The notes under the pieces were generated by a model. It was not told where the DNA came from. It saw nothing but the letters and a program-made list of their open reading frames with translations, and did not search any database. Made by a program: the position numbers and the translations under genes. DNA of 64,000 nt from Persicitalea jodogahamensis (GTDB lineage Bacteria; Bacteroidota; Bacteroidia; Cytophagales; Spirosomataceae), in the NCBI RefSeq assembly GCF_014651615.1, contig NZ_BMXF01000001.1, positions 186,001-250,000 on the forward strand, in the 5' to 3' direction. Shown piece by piece: positions 8,899 through 19,000 of this stretch. Every line of letters starts with the position of its first letter. Positions within the stretch are counted from its first letter, which is position 1.

Positions 8899-11800
8899 TT
8901 AAAATTTAATGTCGACACCAAAATTCACTACCTTCTGCACAGGGTACCAGTCGCCGCTTCCCTCCCGAATTTCAGGGTCCACATCGGCCTCGTTCAGTTT
9001 ATCCCATGTCAGCAGGTTTAGCCCTTGCGCGTAGAACCGTACGCTTTCCAGCTTGATGCCCCGAATGAGCTTTTTGGGTAGGCTGTATCCCATCTCCACT
9101 GTTTTCAGCCGCAGGTAGCTGGCGTTGTACAGGAACAGGCTGCTATTGGCATTCTTGTTATTGGTGTAATCGCCGTAATGTAAGGCAGGATAAGTCGCCG
9201 TTTCGGCGGTTTCGGGTGTCCAACGATTGAGGTGGACGGGCTTTACCTTGCCGTATTTGTCTTGGGAGAAAAGTGGGAAATCGTACACGGCCGGGCCGCT
9301 GAGTTGGACCGAGGTCAGGGCCGCTCCCTGGAACAACATGCTAAAATCAAACCCTTTGTAGCGCGCGCCCACCGGAATGCCGTACATCAGTTGGGGGTTC
9401 CGCGGATGGCCGACCGCCGTACGGTCGCCAAGGTCGTTGATTACACCGTCGCCATTAATGTCCTTATACACTACATCCCCAGGCTGTAGCCTGCCCCACG
9501 GCTGGTAACCTGCTCCGTTGTTGCTGGCGTTCAGGGCGGCAGCTTCGTCGGCATTGCGCACAAAATGATCCACTACGTACACGAAATGCTCCCCGATACT
9601 CTTACCGGTTTGAGCGCGTCCCGGTGCGTCATAGGGGATTTCGTTCATAAAGATAATCTCGTTTTTAGCGTAAGTCAGATTCGGGCGGATGTAGTAGGTG
9701 AAGTCGTCGTTGATCCTACCCGACCAGCCCAGCTCAAAATCGACGCCTTGATTGTTCACAATACCTGAGTTGACGTAGGGCGCGTTTTTGCCCACAATGC
9801 TCGGGAAGCCCAAGCGGTTGCTTTGTCCCAGGTCGGTAATGATATCATACCGGTGTTCGCGGAAGATATCCAGAGTTACCGTAAGGTTCTTGAAAAGAGT
9901 AGCATCAATGCCGAAGTTAGCTTTCTGGGCTTTCTCCCAGGTTAGATTCACGTTGGCAAGGTCGCCTTCCTGCAGGCCGCCCCCCGCCCCGGAGCCGAAG
10001 AAATCGGTCCCGAACTGATAATCGTTCCCCCCCTGAAAATACTGGAGGTACACGAATCGGCGATCATTCGGGATGCGGTCGTTCCCGACCAGCCCGTAAG
10101 AGACCCGCGCTTTGAGGTAGTTGAGCCAGGAGACATTACTCATGAAGCGCTCTCCTGTGGCAATCCATCCCGCCGACACAGCCGGGAAAAAACCGTAGCG
10201 TTGACCCTTGGCAAAGTTTTCGGAGCCATTGTAGGCAGCATTTACTTCAAAGAGGTAACGATCGTCGAAATCATAGGTAAGCCGGCTGGTTACCCCCTGA
10301 TAGGTGAAGGGTACCTGATTGTCGATATTCCGCTTAGAGCGATTGACGAGTAGCAGACCCGTTACGCCATGCCGGGCAAACCGACGCTGGTATTCCAGTT
10401 TGGCCTGTAGGTAGGTGCGGCTGTTGTTTTCGTTGCGGCGGGTAGAGTTGCCGAGCGTCTGGTCGATGTCGTACTTATTGCCGCGCTTGTAAGCCCCCTC
10501 ATAAATGCCGGGATTACGATACACATCGATGCCGCCCGTTGGCTGTAGGGTAGCATAGCCGGGATACACGCGGTAGCCTTCGGAGTAGGTGTTTACCGAG
10601 CGGTCTACCCAGATGCCATCCGAAGAATCATAGCCGAACAAGCCCTCTATTTTGAGGCCACGGGTAATAAAATCGAGCTGATGCCCTAAAATGAACGAGC
10701 CGTTGAGGTAGGTGTTTTTTTCATTGAGAAAGCCGGAGCGCGACAGCTCGCCGAGAATGTTGAAGCGGTAGATCTGATCACCGTAGAGCAGCCCCAGCGG
10801 ATTGCCGACAATGGCACGCTGGTTGGCCGGGTCATCGTTTTCATTGAGTAAAATGGGTAGGTAAGAGGGCTGGGTGTTGGCCAACTCTATGATCCGGTTG
10901 GCTGTGGTACCGGGTGCACTGCGATCAGTAATACGGGCGCCGAGGTCGAGGCGGGCGTAGAAATCCTTAGTGACGTCGATGTCAATGTTAGAGCGGAAGT
11001 TGTAGCGCTGGAACACCGCCTGGGTATTGTAGTTGCTCAGGTTGGAGTGCTGGTAGTTGCCCGTCTGGCGGAAATGGTTAGCCATGACGAAATAGCGTGC
11101 CTTGGCCGACCCACCGCTGATGCTTAGGGTGTTTTCCTGCTGAAAACCGGGCTTAAACGCATAATCGAAGTAATCCCAGTCGTAGCCCAGGCCATCGGAG
11201 TTGTCGCCCTTGGCCCGCCGGAATTTATCGATGGCATCCTGCGAAAACAGATTGAGATTTTCGGGATTCACACCGGGGTTATCGTTTCGAATGGCCTCGT
11301 TGTAAAGCATGGCGTAATCGGCCGAACCCAGGTAGGTGGGAAATTTGACCGGCTGATTCATACCCGCCGAAGATTTAAAATTGACCACTGCTTTATCTTG
11401 TACCTTCCCGCGCTTGGTGGTGATCAGAATGACACCGTTGGCTCCCCGAACGCCAAAGGGGGCAGTGGCAGTGGCGTCTTTCAGAATGGTGAACGTTTCG
11501 ATCTCGGAGGGGGCCAGGTAGTTCATGTCCCGTTCCAGGCCATCTACAATCACAATGGGGGCCGTATTGCCATACGTACCCATTCCCCGAATCATGATGT
11601 CACTCCGGTCAACGCCGGGTTCGCCACCCGCAAACTGGTTGGCAAACAAGCCGGGCATCCGGCCCGCCAGGGCATTGGTGAGCGTAGCGGTGGGCGTCTG
11701 TTCCAGTTCGCTGGTTGAGATGGTAGACATCGATCCTGTCACGGTGGCCTTGCGCTGAGTGGAAAAGCCTACCACAACTACCTCGCTCAAAATCTTATTG

Positions 11801-12456
11801 TCCACTTTCATCGTCACATCCAGCGTCGAGCGATTGCCCACCGGAATCTCCTGCGTGGCGTAGCCAACGAAGCTGAACACGAGCACCGCATCCTGATCGG
11901 GCACCGCCAGTTCGTAATCGCCGTTCACATTGGTAGTGACGCCACGGTTGCTGCCCTTAAGTACCACGCTCACCCCCGGTAACGGTCCGTTGGCATCATC
12001 CACTACCGTCCCTTTTATTATGACCTCCGCAGGCGCGTCGAAAAAAGTTTGGGTGGGGTCACTTCCCAGAGTTTCCGGCAGGTTGCCTGTCCCTTTTGTC
12101 CGGCTCAGGACAATCTGCTTATTGCGGAGTACCATGAAATCAACCCCCCTCGGGTTCAGCACCTTGGCAAGTACGGAACCCAGCGCTTCGTCCTGAAAAT
12201 GGGCCTTTACTTTTTCGTCCGTATCCAGCACCCCGCGTTGATAGGAGAAGACCAGGTCGGCCTGTTTCTCCAGGTCTCGCAATACGCTTTTCAAGCTCCC
12301 GTTTCGAATGGAGAGCGACACCCGTTTTTGCAGTATTTCCTGAGCTTCGCTGGGGTGGGCATACCCTATGCCCGCTAACATAGCCAGAAGCAGAAATTGG
12401 TATAGGGAGATTTTCATAATCCTGAAAATCACTTTTTTAGTACACGATTTTGACAT
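8899..12456 (-). CDS. SusC/RagA family TonB-linked outer-membrane transporter with STN domain
   Basis: An 1,185-residue TonB-dependent glycan importer. I prefer the ATG at 12456, 12 codons inside the longest frame, because it opens into a basic, then hydrophobic export signal ending near HPSEAQ. The order is an STN secretin/TonB short domain (about residues 40-95), a carboxypeptidase-like domain (GTVVDDANGPLPGVSVVLKG), the SusC plug signature (EVVVVGFSTQRKATVTGS, then VIVDGLERDM and VRGANGVILITTKRGK) and the barrel. The STN domain marks a transducer-type SusC that signals to the FecR/ECF pair encoded just upstream. The ligand is inferred to be a sulfated oligosaccharide. Confidence 0.95.
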   Translation of the reverse strand: MSKSCTKKVIFRIMKISLYQFLLLAMLAGIGYAHPSEAQEILQKRVSLSIRNGSLKSVLRDLEKQADLVFSYQRGVLDTDEKVKAHFQDEALGSVLAKVLNPRGVDFMVLRNKQIVLSRTKGTGNLPETLGSDPTQTFFDAPAEVIIKGTVVDDANGPLPGVSVVLKGSNRGVTTNVNGDYELAVPDQDAVLVFSFVGYATQEIPVGNRSTLDVTMKVDNKILSEVVVVGFSTQRKATVTGSMSTISTSELEQTPTATLTNALAGRMPGLFANQFAGGEPGVDRSDIMIRGMGTYGNTAPIVIVDGLERDMNYLAPSEIETFTILKDATATAPFGVRGANGVILITTKRGKVQDKAVVNFKSSAGMNQPVKFPTYLGSADYAMLYNEAIRNDNPGVNPENLNLFSQDAIDKFRRAKGDNSDGLGYDWDYFDYAFKPGFQQENTLSISGGSAKARYFVMANHFRQTGNYQHSNLSNYNTQAVFQRYNFRSNIDIDVTKDFYARLDLGARITDRSAPGTTANRIIELANTQPSYLPILLNENDDPANQRAIVGNPLGLLYGDQIYRFNILGELSRSGFLNEKNTYLNGSFILGHQLDFITRGLKIEGLFGYDSSDGIWVDRSVNTYSEGYRVYPGYATLQPTGGIDVYRNPGIYEGAYKRGNKYDIDQTLGNSTRRNENNSRTYLQAKLEYQRRFARHGVTGLLLVNRSKRNIDNQVPFTYQGVTSRLTYDFDDRYLFEVNAAYNGSENFAKGQRYGFFPAVSAGWIATGERFMSNVSWLNYLKARVSYGLVGNDRIPNDRRFVYLQYFQGGNDYQFGTDFFGSGAGGGLQEGDLANVNLTWEKAQKANFGIDATLFKNLTVTLDIFREHRYDIITDLGQSNRLGFPSIVGKNAPYVNSGIVNNQGVDFELGWSGRINDDFTYYIRPNLTYAKNEIIFMNEIPYDAPGRAQTGKSIGEHFVYVVDHFVRNADEAAALNASNNGAGYQPWGRLQPGDVVYKDINGDGVINDLGDRTAVGHPRNPQLMYGIPVGARYKGFDFSMLFQGAALTSVQLSGPAVYDFPLFSQDKYGKVKPVHLNRWTPETAETATYPALHYGDYTNNKNANSSLFLYNASYLRLKTVEMGYSLPKKLIRGIKLESVRFYAQGLNLLTWDKLNEADVDPEIREGSGDWYPVQKVVNFGVDIKF

Positions 12457-12532
12457 AATTTTGATAGTTTTTGTTTTAGTAAGACAAAACACATGGATCC
12501 CGCAGGTGCATACCGGCGCGGACCAACAGACC

Positions 12533-12568
12533 GGGGAGGCGATGTGGCAGCATCGTTTCCCCTTTTTT
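12533..12568 (+). terminator. Hairpin plus T-tract facing against the operon in the FecR-SusC gap
   Basis: GGGGAGGCGATG and CATCGTTTCCCC can pair over 12 bp in plus-strand RNA, using two G-U pairs, with a 6-base loop. Six T residues follow at 12563-12568. It has the form of an intrinsic terminator on the plus strand, yet no plus-strand gene leads into it. In minus-strand RNA the stem has two mismatches and lies in the SusC leader. Its function is unknown. Confidence 0.4.
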
Positions 12569-12608
12569 ACGCTTGGAGTTTTTTAATCATAGGCAACTGG
12601 GCTAGGGT

Positions 12609-13706
12609 TTAAAAACGACATCCTTTCGACTCCACCACCAGCTGCCCGTCCACTTCCTTGTAGCTGGCACCGATGGTTTTGCAGATTAGGTCGAGCTGAT
12701 CGTAGAGCGACTCCTCTTTCAGAGTGGTCGTCAGGTAGCAGTGGTCCAGGACATCGTCGTTGAACAGAATGGTAATGCCGTACCGTGTTTCGATATCCCG
12801 CAGGATCAGGCTGGCGGGGGCTTCATCGTAGCGGGTTGGCAGGGTGTCGAACTCCCGTTTGAGAACGGGCTGGGGTTTGTCCACCAGCCGACGGCTCAGG
12901 CCTTCGGCCTTGCGGTTGATGACGGCTTCCTGGTTGGGTAACAGCACCAGGCCGTCCGTTTCGGGGTCGGCCAGGTTGATGCGCCGCTGCTTGTACACCG
13001 ACACCCGCCCCGTGCTGACCTGTACGGTCACTTGTTGCTCTTTTTCAAAGGCCCTTATCCGGAAACTTGTACCCAGAACTTTGGTTACGACCTCATTGGC
13101 GTAAATGTAAAAGGGGCGGTCGGAATCCCGGGAAACTTCAAAAAAGGCTTCGCCCATCAGGATGACGTTCCGGTTTTTGTCGCCAAAATGGCGGGGGTAC
13201 ATCAGCTTACTGCCCTTGTGTAGTATTACGACACTGCCGTCCTCCAAAGCTATTTCCAGCGGCGCATCCTGCGTATTGATTCTTTCGACTAATTCATTCT
13301 TCTCTCTGATTGAATCGGATAACTCCTGGTAAGTGATTACCCCGCCGGGTTGGTTTTGCCAGGTGTACCAGCTCAGTCCCAGCATTATCGCAACCCCCGC
13401 CACCCACTGCCAGATCGCATAGCGTCCCCATTTGAGCGAAGCTGATTCCTGGTCGCTTACTTCCGGGTCGCGGAGGTTGGCCGAGATTTTGGCCCAGACC
13501 ATTCTTTGGTCGAGGAAAGGCAGGTCTGCGCCTTCGTTTTTTTTGATATCCAGAATCAGAGTCTGCGCCTGCCGGACCATTGCAGAGTGCTGCGGGTAAT
13601 CAGCCAAAAACTGCCGCCAATAGGCATCGTCCCGGCCCGACAGTACCCACTGCACGAAGGAATCGTCGTCCAAATAATCCTGAATTTTTGTGTAGTTACC
13701 TTTCAT
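12609..13706 (-). CDS. FecR family anti-sigma factor with DUF4974 C-terminus
   Basis: A 365-residue inner-membrane anti-sigma regulator. The cytoplasmic N-terminus (residues 1-95) should bind the sigma factor. One transmembrane helix follows at about 97-115 (IWQWVAGVAIMLGLSWYTW). The FecR periplasmic domain is seen as the EIALEDGSVVILHKGSKLMY segment and GEAFFEVSRDSDRPFYI, then VVTKVLGTSFRI. The C-terminal 75 residues form the DUF4974/STN-like domain that receives the signal from the SusC STN domain. It sits between the ECF sigma gene (177 bases upstream) and susC (about 150 bases downstream), the standard Bacteroidota PUL control arrangement. Confidence 0.95.
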   Translation of the reverse strand: MKGNYTKIQDYLDDDSFVQWVLSGRDDAYWRQFLADYPQHSAMVRQAQTLILDIKKNEGADLPFLDQRMVWAKISANLRDPEVSDQESASLKWGRYAIWQWVAGVAIMLGLSWYTWQNQPGGVITYQELSDSIREKNELVERINTQDAPLEIALEDGSVVILHKGSKLMYPRHFGDKNRNVILMGEAFFEVSRDSDRPFYIYANEVVTKVLGTSFRIRAFEKEQQVTVQVSTGRVSVYKQRRINLADPETDGLVLLPNQEAVINRKAEGLSRRLVDKPQPVLKREFDTLPTRYDEAPASLILRDIETRYGITILFNDDVLDHCYLTTTLKEESLYDQLDLICKTIGASYKEVDGQLVVESKGCRF

Positions 13707-13745
13707 CTTTTAATAAGGCAAATAGTGTCCTTATTTGTAGAGGTA

Positions 13746-13764
13746 TACTATTCAGGAAATAGTA
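13746..13764. promoter_or_regulatory. Short perfect inverted repeat upstream of fecR
   Basis: TACTATT (13746-13752) and AATAGTA (13758-13764) form a perfect 7-bp dyad with a 5-base spacer, about 40 bases upstream of the FecR start. It could be an operator or leader hairpin. At this length chance is also possible. Confidence 0.25.
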
Positions 13765-13883
13765 ACCATTACATGATGATTTTTTTAAAAAATATAATAA
13801 AAGGGGGTGGCGCGACGGGTATTCTCAGACAGTAAATGAGAATGCGCCCGAATGAAGGGAACAGGAAGGTGGTCGGCAGGCGC

Positions 13884-14480
13884 TCAGCCTGCAAAAGATA
13901 CAGGAAAGAGAGAAATGAGGGTTTTGAGCGAGATTCTGAGTACGGCGTAGGACTTGGATAGCAGGTTTTTGACGACTTGCTTTCGGATGCCCATGACCTC
14001 AGCGGCCTCGTCAAGGCTCAGGCCCTGGTAGAAGCGCAGGTGGACCGCCTCCCGCTGGCGGTTGCTAAGATTGGCAAGGGCATTTTGGATAGACTGCGAA
14101 CGGTTCAGCTGGGTTTCGCGGTCGATGGACTGCTGTTCGGTGGAGAGGGAGGAGAGGTAGTCCAGGAAATCGTCGATATCCTCAGCGGCCTCAAAAATAT
14201 CGTGTCGGGTGTTTCGGAACAATTGATTGCGTAAGGCCCGGAACAAGTAGGACTTCACGTGTTCGACTTCGCTCAAATATTCCCGTCTGCGCCAAAGATC
14301 GACGAAAATGTCCTGAATAGCATCTTCTACCAGAAGGCGATCGGGCATGACACGATAGCCGTATCGGCTGAGCGCGGGAAAGTAACGCTGGTAAAGACGT
14401 TCCAAAGCCCGTTCGCTGCCGCCTTTAAAGGAAAGCCAAAGTTCAATATCGTTTTTTGCAATCGACAATCTTCCGGACAT
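13884..14480 (-). CDS. ECF-type RNA polymerase sigma-70 factor (PUL-associated)
   Basis: A 198-residue extracytoplasmic-function sigma factor. Region 2 is visible at about residues 28-65 (YQRYFPALSRYGYR, then VEDAIQDIFVDLWRRR) and region 4 at about 135-180 (LANLSNRQREAVHLRFYQG, LDEAAEVMGI and the following helix). It begins 12 bases after the stop of the upstream sulfatase and is followed by FecR, SusC and SusD. It should be held by FecR until the SusC partner senses its glycan, and then drive the locus. The C-terminus past region 4 is hydrophobic and longer than usual (ISLKTLISLFPVSFAG). Confidence 0.94.
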   Translation of the reverse strand: MSGRLSIAKNDIELWLSFKGGSERALERLYQRYFPALSRYGYRVMPDRLLVEDAIQDIFVDLWRRREYLSEVEHVKSYLFRALRNQLFRNTRHDIFEAAEDIDDFLDYLSSLSTEQQSIDRETQLNRSQSIQNALANLSNRQREAVHLRFYQGLSLDEAAEVMGIRKQVVKNLLSKSYAVLRISLKTLISLFPVSFAG

Positions 14481-14492
14481 TGAGTATAACGA

Positions 14493-15911
14493 TCACTTTG
14501 TCACTTTGGCGGTTGATCCCAGGAGCCTGCTTCTGAGCTCTCTCTTCACCTCATCGAAGCCGGATTCCTTCGCCAGATTCTTCAGTTCGTAGGGATCCCT
14601 ATCGTGGTCGTACAATTCTTCGGCCCCCTGGCCATTCTCCCAAACGGAATAACGCCAGCGTTCCGTACGGATGCTGCGCCCCATGCCGCTTTTCCGGTCT
14701 GTCTGCGTGATCGCCGGATGATCCCAGGCGCTTTTCGGGTTGGACAGCAGTGGCAACAGGCTATTCCCGGCCACGTGCGCGGGTGTGCCTACCTGGCACC
14801 AATCGGTGATCGTTGGGTAGATATCCTGCAACTCCACGGTGCGCGGACTGGCACCGCCATTTCCCTCAGCGCCCGGCACCGCCACGATCATTGGTACCCG
14901 CGCCGATTCTTCGAACAGACTCTGCTTCATCCACTGGCCGTGTTCGCTGAGCAGATACCCGTGGTCGCTCCAAAAAACGACGATCGTGTTTTCGGCCAGT
15001 CCAAGGCGATCCAGCGCATCCAAAACCCGGCCTACCTGGGCATCCATGAAGCTGACAGATGCATAGTACGCCTGGATGGCTTCGCGACGCTGGTCTTCGT
15101 TCAGGCCCCAGTTGAAAGGATAGGTCCAGAACGCCTCGCGCGAATACTGGGTGGTGTCGCCCGGTGAATGGGCCGGGAGGGGTAGTTTATTTTGAGGATA
15201 CAGGTCGAAGTACTTTTTCGGGGCCACGTAAGGGCAATGCGGACGAAAGAAACCTACCGCCAGAAAAAAGGGATCGTCCTTTGTTCGTTCCAGTAGTCTT
15301 ACAGCCTCGGTAGCTACCATGCCGTCGGTCTGTTCCTCATCAGTACCGTCGGCGGCCAGATACGAAAGCGACGAGCCCAGACTGCGTTTGGGTGTTAGGT
15401 TGGTAATGAGATTTTCCTCGACCTTGTCCCGGCCCTTCGGGTTACGCACCGTAGTCCAGGAGAGCGGATCGTCCAGGCCGCTGGTACCGATGTCGCGCGG
15501 AACGCCGTAATGGTAAAGCTTGCCCACCCGTGCTACGAAATAACCTTTGTTCTTGAAATGCTGGGGCAGTGTCACCACATTGGGAACGGTGGTGCGAAAG
15601 TGCGTTTGCAGGTCATACACCCGTGACGAATCGGGCCGAAGCCCAGTAAGCAGGGCTGTGCGGCTGGGGCTACACAGCGGAAACTGACAGTAAGCGCGGT
15701 CGAAGCGGACGCCGCGCCGCGCCAGGCGGTCGATGTTGGGCGACTGCACCATTGGGTCGCCGTAGCAACCCAGGTGGTTGTCGAGATCGTCTACAGCGAT
15801 GAGCAGTACGTTGCGTGGGACCGGCCCCTGGCGGGCTTGCTTCGCTGTTTGGGCAAAGGCCAAAGTCGACAGCAATATGCAAATGCCAATTTGCGTGGCG
15901 AGTTTTCTCAT
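14493..15911 (-). CDS. Sulfatase (S1 family, iduronate-2-sulfatase-like)
   Basis: A 472-residue exported sulfatase. I chose the ATG at 15911, which opens into the signal peptide (MRKLATQIGICILLSTLAFA); ten further codons upstream are open but do not look like part of it. Key parts are LLIAVDDLDNHLGCYGD with metal ligands, C80-SPSR as the formylglycine site, TALLTGLRPDS, a VYDLQTHFR region, GFFRPHCPYVAPKKYF, WSDHGYLLSEHGQW and LFEESARVPMIV. This set matches what I know of iduronate-2-sulfatase-type enzymes. It precedes the sigma factor by 12 bases and probably belongs to the same transcript, which would tie its expression to the sigma/FecR switch. Confidence 0.93.
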   Translation of the reverse strand: MRKLATQIGICILLSTLAFAQTAKQARQGPVPRNVLLIAVDDLDNHLGCYGDPMVQSPNIDRLARRGVRFDRAYCQFPLCSPSRTALLTGLRPDSSRVYDLQTHFRTTVPNVVTLPQHFKNKGYFVARVGKLYHYGVPRDIGTSGLDDPLSWTTVRNPKGRDKVEENLITNLTPKRSLGSSLSYLAADGTDEEQTDGMVATEAVRLLERTKDDPFFLAVGFFRPHCPYVAPKKYFDLYPQNKLPLPAHSPGDTTQYSREAFWTYPFNWGLNEDQRREAIQAYYASVSFMDAQVGRVLDALDRLGLAENTIVVFWSDHGYLLSEHGQWMKQSLFEESARVPMIVAVPGAEGNGGASPRTVELQDIYPTITDWCQVGTPAHVAGNSLLPLLSNPKSAWDHPAITQTDRKSGMGRSIRTERWRYSVWENGQGAEELYDHDRDPYELKNLAKESGFDEVKRELRSRLLGSTAKVTK

Positions 15912-16004
15912 AGTCACAAGGATGGGACGGAATTCCGCCAAACCTTTGGATAATTCAAAGCCAGAAATCAGCCTCTTCTACTTTCCGCGTCTACACGCCC
16001 GGGC

Positions 16005-19000
16005 TTACTCTGTTTTCAAAATTTTCCTTACCCCAACTCTGCCTCCGTTTTCAACTTTTATGAAATAAACACCCGCTGGCTGAGCGGTAAAGTCCACCTC
16101 GTTTCGGGTACGCCGGGTTTTCTGCTCGGAAACCGTCCTCCCGCGCATATCGACAACTCGCAACGTAGCGGCATCTCCCGCGGGCGGGGTCTCTATCTCC
16201 ACCACACAAATCGTCTGCACTGGGCTGGGGTAGGCTTTCAGCCAGGCAGCTGCCACGGTAGGTTCCGTACCCAAAATTGGGTCCACCTGGATACGCGCCG
16301 TACCGGACACCCGACCTTCGCCGCAGGAGTTCGCCACGGAGCTAAGTTTGTAAGTTGTCGTGGAATCGGGTTTGACATTAATCACAAAGGGAGTGACGCT
16401 GGTGGTGATGAGGGAATCGCGGCGACCATTGTTGAAGTTGAAGGTCCAGGGACTACCGCCCGTGAAGGCGACGTTGATCGCCGCCGTTTCTCCGATCAGA
16501 ATGGTCGATGAGCCAGAGACTGTAGCCGTTGGCTTGGGCTGTACCGTAACTTGAACCGGGCTGGTACTGCCCTTGATCACAAACTGCGGGCTTTCGCTCA
16601 CCACGCGAACGAAATAATTACCACCTGATGCCGTGTCGGGAACCGTGGCCACCGCATCACTGCCCGTCGTAACGGTAGGTATGGTACGGAATCCGGCGTC
16701 CGCTTCAGTCAGCGAAATCTGCACGTTGAATTTACTGCCCGATACAAAATCGCCAGACTGCTGGAATGGCAAAGTAAATGATTGACCGGCACACAGGCTG
16801 GCTATGGTAGGATTACCCGTGCTGATGGTTGGAATTTTTACCGTAACAATGGCACTACCAATTGGTATTCCTTTTCCACAAACGTTAGCCACCTCCGTGA
16901 CCGTATAAGTCGTGGTGGTGGTAGGGGTGACGGTGATTTTCAAGGGATTTTGAGTTTCACCTTTTCCGGTCAAGCCATTGGAAAGCTTATAATCCCAGGG
17001 ACCATCTCCGGTAAAGGCTACCGTAATCTGGGAAGAGGCACCCAAGCTGATGGAATTGTCGCCGCTGACGGTGGCCGAAGGCAAAGGTTTGATCCTGACG
17101 TCTATTTTTTCTTTGGGGCTTTCGCAGCCATTAGTTCCGGTTTGGGTGACGTAGAAAGCGTAGTTTCCGACGTTCGCTGTAAAGGGCGTGAAAGGAGTAG
17201 TTTGTGATTCAGTGGCAGCGGGTTCGCGGTACCATTTCAGATCCCTGCCCTGGGCAGAGAGCGGCTGGGCGGCTACATTCTGGCAATATTCCAGGGGTGT
17301 TGTTACACCGGGCTTCGGAGTCGTTTTGATCAAAACCCGGATCGACGTACGGTCACCTTCGCACCCTTCCAGTGTTTGACTGACGTAGAAGCTCGTTTCA
17401 CCACCATTATCAGTCGAGGGGGTGGGGGCCACGCCGGAGCGGTCGCCACCTACGGCACTGGTACCATACCAGTTAAGGGCGGCGTTGCTTTCTGCGCTGG
17501 CCGTCAGTTGATTGGGTCTTTCGAACTGGCAGTATTCGATGGAAGGCGTTACGCCGGGCAGGGCAGGCAGTCGTTTCACGCGTACTTTGGTTTCTATGCG
17601 TCCGCCTTCGCAGCCTTTGGCCGTAGTTTGACTCACGAAGTAAGATGTCTCCTGTGTGTTTTTCAGATTTATACCCGGGGTACTTGAGCTTCCATTTCCA
17701 CCTGATGGGGTATTGTACCATTTCAGATTGTCGCCAGTGGCTGAAAAAGTGAATGTCTTATCCTGACGTTCCTGGCAAAACTCTTGAAAGGCCGTCACGT
17801 TTGGTAAGCTTGGTGTTGGGTTGATCTGCACGTTAATGCGGGCGCGGGGACTCTCGCAGTTCAGGCCAATACCCTCAATGGTATAGGTTTTGGTCTGGGA
17901 TACGTAAAAAGAGGTGGTACTCACCTGATTGGTAGCAGGGATGGGAGCTGATGAGGATACTGTCCCGCCGCTGGCGGCGTTGTACCATTTCAGGTTTTCT
18001 CCCGTGGCGGTCAGTGGTTGAGCACTGGCGTTCTGGCAATATTCTTTCAGGGCCTCCACGCTGGGTTGCGGCGTGGCCCGCACAGTCACTTTAATCGAAC
18101 TCCGGTCTCCTTCACAACCATTGACCGACTGGCTCACGTAGTAGAGTGTTTCTCCGTCGGCAGCCGTTGAGGGTACGGGAGCACTGCTACTCGCACTACC
18201 CCCGGTACTACTGGTACCGTACCAGTTGAGAGTCCCTCCCGCCGAAGGCGTGGCCGTCAATGAACTGGCGACGACGGACTGACAGTAGGCCAGCGCTGCC
18301 GGAACCGTAGGTTTGACGGGCAGTGGCTTGATATTGACCGTTATTTTGGCTCTTTCGCCCTCGCAGCCTTTTGCGGTGGTTTGGCTTACATAATAAGTCA
18401 CTAACCCATCATTCACCAAACTAATGGTTGGGGCGGTGCTGTTTCCGGTGCCGCCCGTGGCAGCAGTGTACCATTTCAGACTGGCACCAGTGGATGCAGT
18501 AGCGGTCAATGTATAGGCTTGTTCAACTTTGGTTTGGCAAACCTGCTGATTTGTGATGCCTGGCAATGCCGGCAGCGGGTTAATGACTACTTTAATTTCC
18601 GATTTGGGGCTTTCGCAACCTAGACTGTTCGTCTGCGTAACTGAATAGGTTAGTGTTTGGGCTGTGGCAGTGGAAGGTGTGGGTGCCGTAGCAGTGGTAG
18701 TTCCACCGGGCAGATACCATTTGGCGGTATTGCCTGTCGCAATGGTAGCCGTGAGAGCTGTCGCCCCGGTTGCGTCTTCGCAGTATTCAACGGGTGGGGT
18801 TGCCACCGTCGGCAAAGCCGGAGTTGGGTTCACCGTCACTTTCAACTGGGCACGGACTTCGCTTTCGCAGCCGGAACTGTTGGTTTGAGTAACATAATAG
18901 ACCGTAGTACCCACAGCAGTGGTTGACGGCGTAGGCGCAGTGGCAGAACCGCTTCCACCAGTAGCCGCACTGTACCATTTAATATTGCTTCCGTTGGCGG

